Counted from the stretch's first letter, positions 45,001 through 53,397 are shown. The stretch is 64,000 nucleotides of DNA from Pseudomonadota bacterium (GCA_021325365.1 JAJPHF010000150.1:1-64000); one strand, 5' to 3'. A program made the numbers and translations. Notes: generated by a model not told the origin, from the letters alone.

Positions 45001-45449
45001 ACAGCGGGGTCACACGGCTAGCGAGCAGCGGTGGCCTCCATACCGTCGGCTTTGAGCGCCATCGTGTAGTTCAGCGCGTGTGGGTCCGCGGCGCTCCGCC
45101 CCAGGAACTAGTGGTGCTCCGCCAATCCTCAGATTCTCCTCAGCTTACGTTCAGCTACCGCTTCCCCGCGGTGTGCCATACTGGCCGCCTAGGTCAGCCC
45201 GTGCCCGGAGCCCGTGGCCCGATGCGAGGGCAGGCGAGGCTATGCGCTACCGTCGGCATCCAGAGGACCGGCGCAAGCGCTAGGAGGAGGGGCATACGCC
45301 GTCTGAGGAGCCCGTCGGCGGGCGGGTCCCTAGCGGAGTGGCTGACGCCAGCGAGTCTGCGTCCGCTAGGGCGGCAGGCGAACGGGCATGAGCAACTACA
45401 GCGGGACCGCCGCTCTCCGCGCCGCGGAGAATCACAGGAGGGAGAACCA
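45001..45449. other. Long leader region without a gene
   Basis: No convincing coding frame. It has lower GC around 45120-45175 (CTCAGATTCTCCTCAGCTTA). A strong hairpin is formed by CCCTAGCGGA (45328-45337) and TCCGCTAGGG (45362-45371), with an inner TGGC/GCCA stem. A further GC palindrome lies just before the Shine-Dalgarno of the next gene. It could be a structured 5' leader of the beta-propeller gene; no known riboswitch class is recognised. Confidence 0.4.
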
Positions 45450-46643
45450 ATGCCCAAGTTGCCGAGTCGCGTCGCTTTCTCAGGGTCCGTTGTCGGCGGT
45501 TTGGCCGCGCTGCTCGTCCTGACCGCCGGCCTGGCGTGGGCAGCCGCGCCCACGGTAGTGTTCAAGCAAACGATCAACCCGCCCGCGACCAGTAGCTTCG
45601 ACATTAGCTTCGTCAAGAACGATGTCGGCGCCTATATCCTCGCCGACCGGACTAACAACGCGGTCGACTTGTTCAATGCCGCGGCGCCCTCGTTCACCGG
45701 GGGCATCGGAAGCGGCGGCTTTGTCGGGAACCACCCCGCTTGCGCGGTGTTCCGCGCCTGTTCGGGTCCCAATGGCGTGCTGATCGACAACAACAACCAC
45801 GTCTGGGCAGGCGACGGACCCGCGGCGGATTGCAGTACCGCAGACTGCCGCTGCTTCCCGAACGAAACGCAAAGTATGGTCAAGGAGTATACGCTGGCGG
45901 TCAGCAGCGGGGCGACGGGACGCCTCGCCTGCCTCGACACCGGCGGCAACTTCCGCGCGGACGAGATGGCGTTCGACCCGCGGGACAACTTCTTGCTGGT
46001 TGCCAACGACGCCGACGGATTCCTCAGCCTGATCCAGACTGCAGGCACGCCGGCGATCGTTGACCAATTCTTCTATGCGGATAACGACGTCGGGAAACCA
46101 GCATCCGCTCGGGGGCTCGCGACCGCGGGCGGCGGCATCGAGCAGCCGGTCTGGAACCCGCAGCAGGGCTTCTTTTACCAGGCGATCCCCCAGGGCACGA
46201 CGGTGGGGCGCATCGATATCTTCAACCCGAAGCCCGGCAAACTGGTCTACCTACGGAGCATCGACGTGCCCAACTGCACAGGCGGGCCGACCGGTCTGGC
46301 GATCGACCCGGCGACGCGGCAACTCCTCGGCGCGTGTGGCAACGGTGCGGCGTTGATCGACGCTAACAGCGGCAGGGTCAGTATCATCGGCTCAGCCGCA
46401 ACCACCGGCGGCGCCGATGAGATCTGGTTCGATCCGGGCTCCAACGCCTGGTACCTTGGCATAAGCTCGCCCCCGCAATTGGGCGTGGTAAGCGCGGGCC
46501 CTGACCATGCGGTCCAGGATGCTACGCAGGCCGGCTGCTGCGGCCATTCCGTGGCCGCCTACACGGCCAGCGCGACCCAGAGCTACGTCTTCGATCCCAA
46601 CTCCACAGGCACGGGCATCAGCGTCTTCAGCGCCACGCCGTAA
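45450..46643 (+). CDS. Secreted beta-propeller (NHL/SMP-30-like) protein
   Basis: 397 residues from ATG 45450 with AGGAGGGAG. The signal peptide is RVAFSGSVVGGLAALLVLTAGLAWA. The mature part has repeated strands of the type FDISFVKNDVGAYILADRTNNAVDLF and GNFRADEMAFDPRDNFLLVANDADGFLSL, typical of propeller blades. Several Cys (HPACAVFRACSG, DCSTADCRCFP, AGCCGHS) suggest disulfides in an exported protein. Function unknown; perhaps binding or lactonase-like. Confidence 0.75.
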   Translation: MPKLPSRVAFSGSVVGGLAALLVLTAGLAWAAAPTVVFKQTINPPATSSFDISFVKNDVGAYILADRTNNAVDLFNAAAPSFTGGIGSGGFVGNHPACAVFRACSGPNGVLIDNNNHVWAGDGPAADCSTADCRCFPNETQSMVKEYTLAVSSGATGRLACLDTGGNFRADEMAFDPRDNFLLVANDADGFLSLIQTAGTPAIVDQFFYADNDVGKPASARGLATAGGGIEQPVWNPQQGFFYQAIPQGTTVGRIDIFNPKPGKLVYLRSIDVPNCTGGPTGLAIDPATRQLLGACGNGAALIDANSGRVSIIGSAATTGGADEIWFDPGSNAWYLGISSPPQLGVVSAGPDHAVQDATQAGCCGHSVAAYTASATQSYVFDPNSTGTGISVFSATP

Positions 46644-46855
46644 TGCCGAAGCATCGTGGGCGGCACTCGGCAGGCTGTCTCCGGCCCGCCCAGTGCCGCC
46701 CCAGCCCCTTTCTCCTGCTCTGGCTGGGAGGGGGCCAGTCCGAAGCCGAGCCCCCAGCCGTATGTGCTCGGTTCGGGGCGGCGGGCCTGACGGCTGGCCG
46801 TGCGTGACCTGGGAGGCGGCGGCACTTGGGGGCGGCGAATGCAGCCGAGCCGCCG

Positions 46856-48229
46856 TCACGGCCGGCCGCGCGGCGTCTCCGGGGGCTTGGGGACCTCGGG
46901 CGGCGCCGGCGGCGCGGGGACGGGCGGGATAGCGGGCGCCGCCGCCGGTGCGGCCGGGCGCTCCTGCGCCGCGGCGACGTCCACTTTCTCGAGCCGCGGG
47001 CCGGCGATGTCCTTGCGCTTCGCCACCACCCGGTAGCTGAACGCCACGTTGCTCGTCCCGCCCTTCAGCTCCCGGACCTCGAAGCTCGCGGGCGACTGGC
47101 CGCTGACGTACAGGCCGTTGCAATCGCCCTTGAGCGTCAGGAACACGTCGTACTGGTCCCCGCGGACCAGCGCCGCGAAGTCGCGGTCGAGCCGGATCGT
47201 CGCCTGCCCGTTCGCGAGCTGCCCGCGTCCGAAGTCCTCGAACCAGCTCTCGGGCGATTCCACACAGTACAGGCGCCGATAGGAGCCATCGGGATGGGGC
47301 ACGGCCGCCGACTTGGGACCGCCCAGCACGGTGAAAGCGCCGTTCACCTGCACCGGGCCGTCGAAGCGCGCGGCGAAGCCGTTGGCCGGCCCGGTGCCGT
47401 AGACGCCGGTGCCGCTGCTGGAGGAGCCGAACACCCCGATGCTGGAGCTAGAGGTGCCGAGCACCCCCACGTTGCTGGTCGAGGACCCGTAGACGCCGGT
47501 CCCGCTGTTCGAGGTGCCGATCGCCGCGTAGTTGTTCGGAGACGTGGCGTAGAGGCCGTACTGCTGCAGGGAGTTGGCGTAGACACCCACGCTGGTGTTG
47601 GACGTGCCGAGCACCCCCACGTTGCCGTTCGAGCTGCCCTGGCAGCCCACGCCGGTGTTCGAGCTGCCGACCACCCCGGCGTTGCTGGTGGAAGTGCCCT
47701 GGACGCCGATACTGCTCGAGGACACGCCGTTGACGCCGATATTGGTGTCCGACTGGCCCAGAACCCCGATCCCGCCGCGAATGAACGACCCGCCGGGCAG
47801 CCCACCGAGGCCGAAGACTCCCGTGCCGCCCGTCCCCCCGTGGGCACCCTCTCCTACCACGCCCGTGCCCCCGGCAACCCCGCCACCGACGTTGCCCCCC
47901 AGGCCGTAGACCCCGCCGCCGGAGCTGGTAGTGCCCGTGCCGCCCTGGGCGTAAATCGCCGTGGTCTGCGAGCTGTCGCCGAGCGAGGCGAACCCGTAGA
48001 CCGCGTTGGAGTGCAGGGTCGTCTGCTTGTTCTGGTTGTCGGTGTTGACGTCGCCGACGATGAGCGCCTGGCCATCGCCGCCCCCGACGGCCTTCGCTTG
48101 CTCTGGGGCGGCCAGTTTCGCCAGCCCCGCCCCGAGCAGCGCCGCGGCGCCCGCCAGCAAGCCCCGCCGCCGCAGTGGTCCGGCTGCCCGCTGCCCCGCT
48201 CCGCTCTGCCCGCGCTCCTGGTCGCTCAT
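46856..48229 (-). CDS. Tat-exported GVxG-repeat surface protein
   Basis: 457 residues. A twin-arginine signal (GPLRRRGLLAGAAALLGAGLA) begins the chain. Residues about 130-300 are repeats of about 17-18 residues with the pattern G(V/T)xGxSxxNxGV, e.g. NVGVLGTSNTSVGVYANS and SIGVFGSSSSGTGVYGTG. These should form a beta-helix or trimeric fibre-like stack. A C-terminal domain (YCVESPESWFEDFGRGQLANG ... DQYDVFLTLKGDCNG) resembles the heads found behind such repeats. A Pro-rich tail ends it. Probably a surface appendage protein. Confidence 0.75.
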   Translation of the reverse strand: MSDQERGQSGAGQRAAGPLRRRGLLAGAAALLGAGLAKLAAPEQAKAVGGGDGQALIVGDVNTDNQNKQTTLHSNAVYGFASLGDSSQTTAIYAQGGTGTTSSGGGVYGLGGNVGGGVAGGTGVVGEGAHGGTGGTGVFGLGGLPGGSFIRGGIGVLGQSDTNIGVNGVSSSSIGVQGTSTSNAGVVGSSNTGVGCQGSSNGNVGVLGTSNTSVGVYANSLQQYGLYATSPNNYAAIGTSNSGTGVYGSSTSNVGVLGTSSSSIGVFGSSSSGTGVYGTGPANGFAARFDGPVQVNGAFTVLGGPKSAAVPHPDGSYRRLYCVESPESWFEDFGRGQLANGQATIRLDRDFAALVRGDQYDVFLTLKGDCNGLYVSGQSPASFEVRELKGGTSNVAFSYRVVAKRKDIAGPRLEKVDVAAAQERPAAPAAAPAIPPVPAPPAPPEVPKPPETPRGRP

Positions 48230-48530
48230 CCTGCCCCTCCCATCACGTAATGTTTAGGCTCGGTCGTCCTATGCGGGCGGCCCCCCGGTCGCCGGCCGCG
48301 TGCCCACTGTACATCAGGCGCGATTTCTCGTCACTGCCAGCCAGAACCGGCACGGCGACCGCGGCAGGCCAGGCCGTCGTAGAATCGGGCACGAGCGGTC
48401 GAACAGCGCGCGGTGTCGACCTGAGGGCCGGCCCGGTGGCGGCTGGCCGTCGCCCCCGCGCGCGGGACATAATCCGGGGCTTACGCGAAGCGAGGGCCAT
48501 CAGCCGACGAATGAGCGATGGAGACGGACC
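48230..48530. other. Divergent intergenic region
   Basis: Upstream region of both the GVxG-repeat gene (minus) and the amidase (plus). A CATAAT box at about 48469 may belong to the amidase promoter, and GGAG precedes its ATG. No gene or repeat is seen. Confidence 0.4.
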
Positions 48531-50024
48531 ATGTTTCATCTGCTCGAAGCGTCCATTGACGACATCCACACAGCGATGCGCGCCAGGGAGGTCAGCTCCC
48601 GGCAGCTGGTCGAGCTGTACGTCAACCGTATCGAGGCGTACGACCACAAGGGGCCGGGGCTGACCGCCGTCCAGACGGTCAACGAGCGCGCGCTAGACGA
48701 GGCGGAGCGCCTGGATCAGCGGTTCGCGGCGACTGGTCCCGTGGGGCCGCTCCACGGCATTCCGGTGCTGGTGAAGGACCAGGTGGAGACGGTGGATATG
48801 CCGACGACCTACGGGTCGGCGCTGTTCCGCGGCTTCCTGTCGGGCCGCAACGCGACGGCAGTGGAACGGCTCCGGGCGGCGGGCGCGCTCATCCTGGCCA
48901 AGACCACGATGGGCGAGTTCGCGTCGGGCTACTGCGGCAGCGCCTTCGGCGTCTGCCGGAACCCCTACGACCCGGAGCGCGAGCCGGGCGGGTCGTCGTG
49001 CGGCTCGGGGGTCGGGGTGGCCGCGAACTTCGGCGTCGCGGCGATCGGCGAGGACACCTTCGGCTCGATCCGCAACCCGGCCGCCCGCAACAGCCTCGTC
49101 GGGCTGCGCCCGACGGTGCCGCTCGTGAGCCGCTTCGGCATGATGCCGGCCACGCCCACTCAGGACACGCTCGGCCCGATCGCGCGAACGGTGCGCGATA
49201 CCGCGCTACTGCTGGACGCGCTGGCCGGCTACGACCCGCGCGACCCGGTCACGGCGGCCTGCGTGGGCCACGTGCCACCCACGTACACCAGCTTTCTCGA
49301 CGCGGAGGGGCTGCGCGGGGCGCGGCTGGGCGTGATTCGGGAGCCGGTCTCCGACGACACCGACCCGGCGACCGAGGACTTCGCCCAGGTCCGGGCCGTG
49401 CTCGACCGGGCGCTGGGCGAGCTGGCGGCCGGCGGCGCCGAGATCGTGGACCCGCTGACGATTCCTGACTTGCGGGACCTGGTGCGGCGCTCGGCCGGCA
49501 GCTTCGAGGGGGAAGCGGCCATCGACGGCTACCTGGCCACGCACCCGAACGCGCCAGTCAAGAGCGTCCGCGAGATCCTGCTGTCGCCTGAGGTGGTGCC
49601 CAGCCGTCGCGCTCGGATGCTCGAGGACGTGGGCCACACGACGAGCGACCCCGGCTACTTGCAGCAGCAGCTGGCGCGCACGGCGCTGCGGCAGGCCGTG
49701 CTGGTCGCCATGGCCGACCACGGGCTCGATGCGCTGGTGTACGCCAGCCTGGACCACGTACCGGAGCGGATCGCCCCCGACGTGCTGACGACCACCCGGC
49801 GGGTCACGTCGCGGGGCGCCAACCGGGCACTCGCGTCGTACATGGGCTATCCGGCCCTCACGGTGCCGGCAGGCTTCGTCCCGGCGGGGCTGCCGGTGGG
49901 GCTCGAGCTGCTGGGCCGGCCGTTCACGGAGGGCACGCTGCTGAAGCTGGCCTACGGCTACGAGCAGCGCACGCGGCACCGCCAGCCGCCGGCGAGCGCG
50001 CCGCCCCTGCCGGGCGAGCCGTGA
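48531..50024 (+). CDS. Amidase signature family enzyme
   Basis: A 497-residue amidase. The Ser-cisSer-Lys triad is visible: Lys in LHGIPVLVKDQVE, and the Gly/Ser motif EPGGSSCGSGVGVAANFGVAAIGEDTFGSIRNPA. The family hydrolyses amides and is related to GatA, but the gene is not with gatB/gatC and the motif differs in detail (SSCGSG for SSGGSG), so it is a general amidase. ATG 48531 follows GGAGACGGACC. The ATP-grasp gene starts inside its stop codon. Confidence 0.9.
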   Translation: MFHLLEASIDDIHTAMRAREVSSRQLVELYVNRIEAYDHKGPGLTAVQTVNERALDEAERLDQRFAATGPVGPLHGIPVLVKDQVETVDMPTTYGSALFRGFLSGRNATAVERLRAAGALILAKTTMGEFASGYCGSAFGVCRNPYDPEREPGGSSCGSGVGVAANFGVAAIGEDTFGSIRNPAARNSLVGLRPTVPLVSRFGMMPATPTQDTLGPIARTVRDTALLLDALAGYDPRDPVTAACVGHVPPTYTSFLDAEGLRGARLGVIREPVSDDTDPATEDFAQVRAVLDRALGELAAGGAEIVDPLTIPDLRDLVRRSAGSFEGEAAIDGYLATHPNAPVKSVREILLSPEVVPSRRARMLEDVGHTTSDPGYLQQQLARTALRQAVLVAMADHGLDALVYASLDHVPERIAPDVLTTTRRVTSRGANRALASYMGYPALTVPAGFVPAGLPVGLELLGRPFTEGTLLKLAYGYEQRTRHRQPPASAPPLPGEP

Positions 50025-51469
50025 GCGGGGCTGACCTAACCCCCCCAGCCCCCCTTCCCTCTCAAGGAAGGGGCGAGAGGGACAGCGCCGGCGCCAGCGC
50101 CGCTCCATCGTCGTCTTCCCCCCTTCCCGCATCGGGAGGGGGGGCAGGGGGAGTAGGTCCACCTCCCCGCGTGCTGCTGCTGATGGCGACGCGGACCTAT
50201 CGGGCGACGGCGTTTCTGCAGGCGGCGCGACGGCTGGGCGTGGCCGTGGTGGTGGGCTCCGAGCGGCGACAGGCGCTGGCACGGCACGCGCCGGGCACGA
50301 CGCTGGCGCTCGACCTGCGCCACCCCGACCGCGCCGCCCGCCAGATCGCCGCCTTCGCGGCCGCGCGGCCGTTGGCGGCGGTGGTCGGCGTGGACGACGA
50401 CACGACGCTCGTCGCGGCGGTCGCCGCCGAGGCGCTCGGCCTGCCGCACAATCCGGTCGCCGCCGTGCGGGCCAGCCGCGACAAGTACGTCGCCCGCCAG
50501 CGCTTCGCCGCCGCCGGCCTGCCGTCGCCGCGCTTCGCGCGCGTTCCGTTGGACGCCGACCCGGGCGAGGCGGCGCGCGCGGCGCCCTACCCCTGCGTGC
50601 TGAAACCAATCGCGCTCGCGGCCAGCCGCGGCGTCATCCGCGCCGACGACCCGGCCGAGTTCGTGCAGGCCTTCCGGCGCATCGCCGCGATGCTGGCCGC
50701 CGACGGCGCCGGGCAGACCCACCTGCTGGTGGAGTCGTTCCTGCCCGGGCCGGAGGTGGCCCTGGAGGGCCTGCTGCTCGACGGCGCCCTGCGCGTGCTG
50801 GCCCTGTTCGACAAGCCCGACCCGCTCGATGGCCCGTACTTCGAGGAGACGCTGTACGTTACGCCGTCACGGCTGCCCGCCACCACGCGGGCGGCGATCG
50901 CGGCGACGGCCGGCCGCGCCGCCGCCGCGCTGGGCCTGCGCGACGGGCCGCTGCACGCGGAGCTACGCGTGGGCGACGGGGGGCCGTACGTGCTGGAAGT
51001 GGCGGCGCGGTCGATCGGCGGGCTGTGCTCGAACGCGTTGCGCTTCGGGACCGGGCTCAGCCTGGAGGAGCTGATCTTGCGCCACGCGCTGGCGGCCCAC
51101 GCGGGCGCCGGGGAGGCGGTCCTGCCCGAGCGCGAGGCGTGCGCGGCCGGCGTGCTGATGCTGCCCATCCCGCGGGCGGGCACGCTGCGGGCCGTGCGGG
51201 GCCGGGCCGAGGCGCTGACCGTGCCGGGCGTGGAGGAGGTGACGATCACCATTCCGCTCGGCCAGCCGGTGGTGCCGTTGCCGGAGGGCGACCGCTACCT
51301 GGGCTTCGTGTTCGCCCGCGCGGCGACGCCAGCGGCGGTCGAGGCGGCGCTGCGCGAGGCGCACCGCCGCCTGGGCTTCGTGATCGCGGCTCCCGGCGAG
51401 GCCGCCGACAGCGCCGGCTGCCTGCCCGCCACTCCCACGCGGCGCTTGCTGCCCATCAGCGGGCAGTAG
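50021..51469 (+). CDS. ATP-grasp carboxylate-amine ligase
   Basis: 482 residues from GTG 50021, which overlaps the amidase stop (GTGA). The fold begins near residue 51 ([23 protein letters not shown]). ATP-grasp motifs: NPVAAVRASRDKYVARQRFAAAGLPSPRF, PCVLKPIALAASRGV, LVESFLPGPEVALEGLL and the metal-binding HAELRVGDGGPYVLEVAARSIGG. It joins an acid to an amine with ATP, as in the BacD or carnosine synthase-like groups. Residues 6-48 are encoded by a palindromic element. The true start could be GTG 50171. Confidence 0.88.
   Translation: MSGADLTPPAPLPSQGRGERDSAGASAAPSSSSPLPASGGGAGGVGPPPRVLLLMATRTYRATAFLQAARRLGVAVVVGSERRQALARHAPGTTLALDLRHPDRAARQIAAFAAARPLAAVVGVDDDTTLVAAVAAEALGLPHNPVAAVRASRDKYVARQRFAAAGLPSPRFARVPLDADPGEAARAAPYPCVLKPIALAASRGVIRADDPAEFVQAFRRIAAMLAADGAGQTHLLVESFLPGPEVALEGLLLDGALRVLALFDKPDPLDGPYFEETLYVTPSRLPATTRAAIAATAGRAAAALGLRDGPLHAELRVGDGGPYVLEVAARSIGGLCSNALRFGTGLSLEELILRHALAAHAGAGEAVLPEREACAAGVLMLPIPRAGTLRAVRGRAEALTVPGVEEVTITIPLGQPVVPLPEGDRYLGFVFARAATPAAVEAALREAHRRLGFVIAAPGEAADSAGCLPATPTRRLLPISGQ
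50036..50165 (+). repeat. Palindromic GC elements at the 5' end of the ATP-grasp gene
   Basis: CCCCCCAGCCCCCCTTCCCT with CTCAAGGAAGGGG, and CCCCCTTCCCGCATCGGGAG with GGGGGG, are two elements of the dispersed family. In frame they encode PLPSQGRG and PLPASGGGAGGVG. They separate the GTG that overlaps the amidase stop from the conserved fold. Confidence 0.75.
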
Positions 51470-51474
51470 GCGCC

Positions 51475-51517
51475 GGGCGGCGAGCGACGTTGAGAGGTCG
51501 CACGTCGCTCACCGCCC
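51475..51517. terminator. Hairpin terminator between ATP-grasp and NifU genes
   Basis: GGGCGGCGAGCGACGT (51475-51490) pairs with ACGTCGCTCACCGCCC (51502-51517), 15 of 16 bp with one C/A mismatch and an 11-nt loop. It sits between two convergent genes. Confidence 0.75.
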
Positions 51518-51530
51518 CGCCGAGGAAACC

Positions 51531-52184
51531 CTAGCCCTTCGCGGGCTGATAGAACGGGCTGGCCGCGTCCGCGCCCTTGGCGGGCTGGTAGTACGGGTTG
51601 GTGCCGCCGGCATGGTCGGTGGTGTCCACCACGCCGACGATCTGCGGATAGTGCTGCTTGATCAGCGCCTCGATGCCCTGGCGCAGCGTCACGTCGACCA
51701 TGCCGCAGCCCTGACAGCCGCCGCCCAGCCGCACGTAGACGACGTTGTCCTTGAAGTCGATCATGTCGACATGGCCGCCGTGGCTGGCCACGCCGGGGTT
51801 GATCACCGTGTCGATCAGCTTGGCGATGCCCGCGGCCGTGGGGTCGGTCCAGACGGGGTTCGGGTTGTGCATGCGGAAGCCGCCGCCCATCAGCTCGTCC
51901 GCGTAGTCCACGGTGGCGCCGCGCAGCAGCGGGTAGGACTCGGGGTCCACGAAGACCTGGAAGTCGCCCTCGTCGAGCACGACATCGTCGGCGGCCTGGC
52001 TGCCCGGCTCCTCCACCGCCATGGCGTACTCGAAGCCGCCGGGGCCGCGCCCCTGGATGGCGACGCGAATCGCGCCGCGCCCGGGCACGCCCTGGTCGGC
52101 GAAGACCTCGCGCAGCTTCTCCCGCGCGGCATCCGTGAAGATGAGCGGCGGCCCCGCGTGGGCCTGCTCCTGCTCTGTAGCCAT
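51531..52184 (-). CDS. IscA/HesB-NifU fusion (NfuA-like Fe-S scaffold)
   Basis: 217 residues. An A-type (HesB/IscA-like) domain, with LIFTDAAREKLREVFADQG at the start, lacks the usual C-terminal CG-C cysteines. The NifU C-domain follows with the cluster ligands in GGGCQGCGMVDVTL (Cys157 and Cys160). This is the NfuA arrangement, a carrier that delivers [4Fe-4S] clusters to target proteins. The tail carries a duplicated motif, (Y/F)YQPAKG, at residues 199-204 and 212-217. The neighbouring radical-SAM protein would be a plausible client. Confidence 0.9.
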   Translation of the reverse strand: MATEQEQAHAGPPLIFTDAAREKLREVFADQGVPGRGAIRVAIQGRGPGGFEYAMAVEEPGSQAADDVVLDEGDFQVFVDPESYPLLRGATVDYADELMGGGFRMHNPNPVWTDPTAAGIAKLIDTVINPGVASHGGHVDMIDFKDNVVYVRLGGGCQGCGMVDVTLRQGIEALIKQHYPQIVGVVDTTDHAGGTNPYYQPAKGADAASPFYQPAKG

Positions 52185-52202
52185 GTCGGTCACCATCCTT
52201 CG

Positions 52203-52286
52203 CAGCCGTCAGTGGTCCGCTATCAGCCGTCAGCTATAGGTTGGCCCCTCCCGGCGCCGGCTGACCGCTGATACCTGCTACCTGCC
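52203..52286. repeat. Degenerate short repeats near CAGCCGTCAG
   Basis: CAGCCGTCAGTGGTCCGCTA, then TCAGCCGTCAGC and the reverse-sense GGCTGACCGCTGATACC. The units are 7-10 nt and partly inverted, a second heptamer-like family in the 127-nt gap upstream of the NfuA-like gene. A related TAGCTGTCAGTTGCCAGTCG is at about 14732. Confidence 0.5.
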
Positions 52287-52311
52287 TAAATCGTAGCACG
52301 GCACGGGCCAG

Positions 52312-53022
52312 CTACTCGCTGGCCAGCTGCTGGCGGCGCTGCTGGTGGTAGTCAGCCAGGGTGGCGTTGGCCGCGGCGATCTCGTCGAGCGCGTCGGCCA
52401 GCCGCGCCAGGTCCTTGCCCGGCACGACCGCGTACAGCTCGTCCTCGCCCACGTCGGTGTACACGCGGTTGCCGACGCAGCCCGCGCTCACGATCACGCC
52501 ACTCGTCAGCGCCGCCGGCAGCGCCATGCAGGTGGGCCGCCCGAGCAGCGGCAGCGCGGCGGCCACGCCGGCCCGCATGGCCGCCTCTTGCAGCAGCATC
52601 AGCCGCCCGGGCCGGCCGACGAACAGCACCACGTCGGGCGCGACCGGCGTCTCGCCCAGCGGGGCGTAGACGATCGCCCCCGGCGGCGTCGGCACGCGCG
52701 GGATGCCCGGCACCTCCTCCATGCGGACGTAGCCGATCTCGGTCATGAGGCCCAGCACCTGGTCCAGCTCGGCGGCGCGCTCGGCCGGCAGCGGCGTGTT
52801 CTGAGTGTAGCTGCCGATCGGGCAGTTGTAGTGATCGGCCGGCACGGTCGCGAACACGCGACCCTCGTCCGCCAGCCGCCAGAAGCTGCAGCTCGAGGGC
52901 TCGCTGCCCGCGAACCGCGCGACGCCGTCCGGCACCGCATCGCGGTAGGCCACCGCCACCGGCCGTCGCGTCAGGCGTAGGGCGCCCTGCAGCCGCTGCT
53001 CCAGATCGCTCCACTCGCTCAT
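52312..53022 (-). CDS. DUF169 family protein
   Basis: A 236-residue DUF169 protein from ATG 53022 with AGAGGAG. Conserved Cys occur in GSEPSSCSFWRLA, DHYNCPIGS, GRPTCMALPAA and VSAGCVGNR. The family is found in archaea and bacteria, with no settled function; Cys spacing suggests metal or Fe-S binding. It is divergent from the PrdB-like selenoprotein, and a 14-mer repeat lies between the two starts, so joint control is possible. Confidence 0.85.
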   Translation of the reverse strand: MSEWSDLEQRLQGALRLTRRPVAVAYRDAVPDGVARFAGSEPSSCSFWRLADEGRVFATVPADHYNCPIGSYTQNTPLPAERAAELDQVLGLMTEIGYVRMEEVPGIPRVPTPPGAIVYAPLGETPVAPDVVLFVGRPGRLMLLQEAAMRAGVAAALPLLGRPTCMALPAALTSGVIVSAGCVGNRVYTDVGEDELYAVVPGKDLARLADALDEIAAANATLADYHQQRRQQLASE

Positions 53023-53064
53023 CGCTACACTCCTCTGCATCGAGCGGGCGCCGCCAGCCGCGCC

Positions 53065-53078
53065 CGACAGGCATCAAG
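53065..53078. promoter_or_regulatory. 14-mer CGACAGGCATCAAG, inverted copy near DUF169
   Basis: CGACAGGCATCAAG lies 43 nt upstream of the DUF169 start. Its exact complement CTTGATGCCTGTCG occurs at 53296-53309 and again at 53371-53384, on the way to the selenoprotein. Three exact 14-mers in 320 nt is not expected by chance. It may be an operator shared by the two divergent genes. Confidence 0.6.
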
Positions 53079-53095
53079 CCCAGCGCCGGTCAAGC

Positions 53096-53155
53096 AAGAA
53101 GCTCCCGCGGCAGACTAGAGGCGCTCACCCGCTCTACGTCGCCCAGGAGCTTCTC
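53096..53155. other. Inverted repeat in the divergent region
   Basis: AAGCAAGAAGCTCC and GGAGCTTCTCTTG are near complements around a loop of about 40 nt; the core GAAGCTCC/GGAGCTTC pair is perfect. It could be a terminator or RNA leader on either strand. I assign no function. Confidence 0.4.
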
Positions 53156-53284
53156 TTGAGCAGCGTACCATAGTTGCCAACCGTCCCGCGACCGGCGCTG
53201 ACGACGCGCGCCGCCGCGTGCGTCCTCGCCTCAAGCCTTGCCGCGCCCGTCCCCGCGCCTCAGCCCTGGTTCGCCCCCAGCTGG

Positions 53285-53397
53285 GCTATCCTTACCTTGA
53301 TGCCTGTCGAGCGCCATGCATCCAAACAACGCGCCGCACTGCGCACACGGAACACGCACGCTATCCTTACCTTGATGCCTGTCGAGGGCCATGCATC
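53285..53397 (+). repeat. Two 38-nt direct repeats upstream of the selenoprotein
   Basis: Positions 53285-53322 and 53360-53397 are identical except for one base. They start GCTATCCTTACCTTGATGCC and end GCCATGCATC. The spacing is 37 nt. They contain the 14-mer operator-like motif. The repeated unit is AT-richer than its surroundings. Downstream is the selenoprotein start, 88 nt away. Confidence 0.85.

Noticed and set aside
53285..53397. Possible CRISPR array
   Set aside because: Only two copies exist, the repeat is not CRISPR-like in sequence, there is no third unit upstream or downstream and no cas gene is near.
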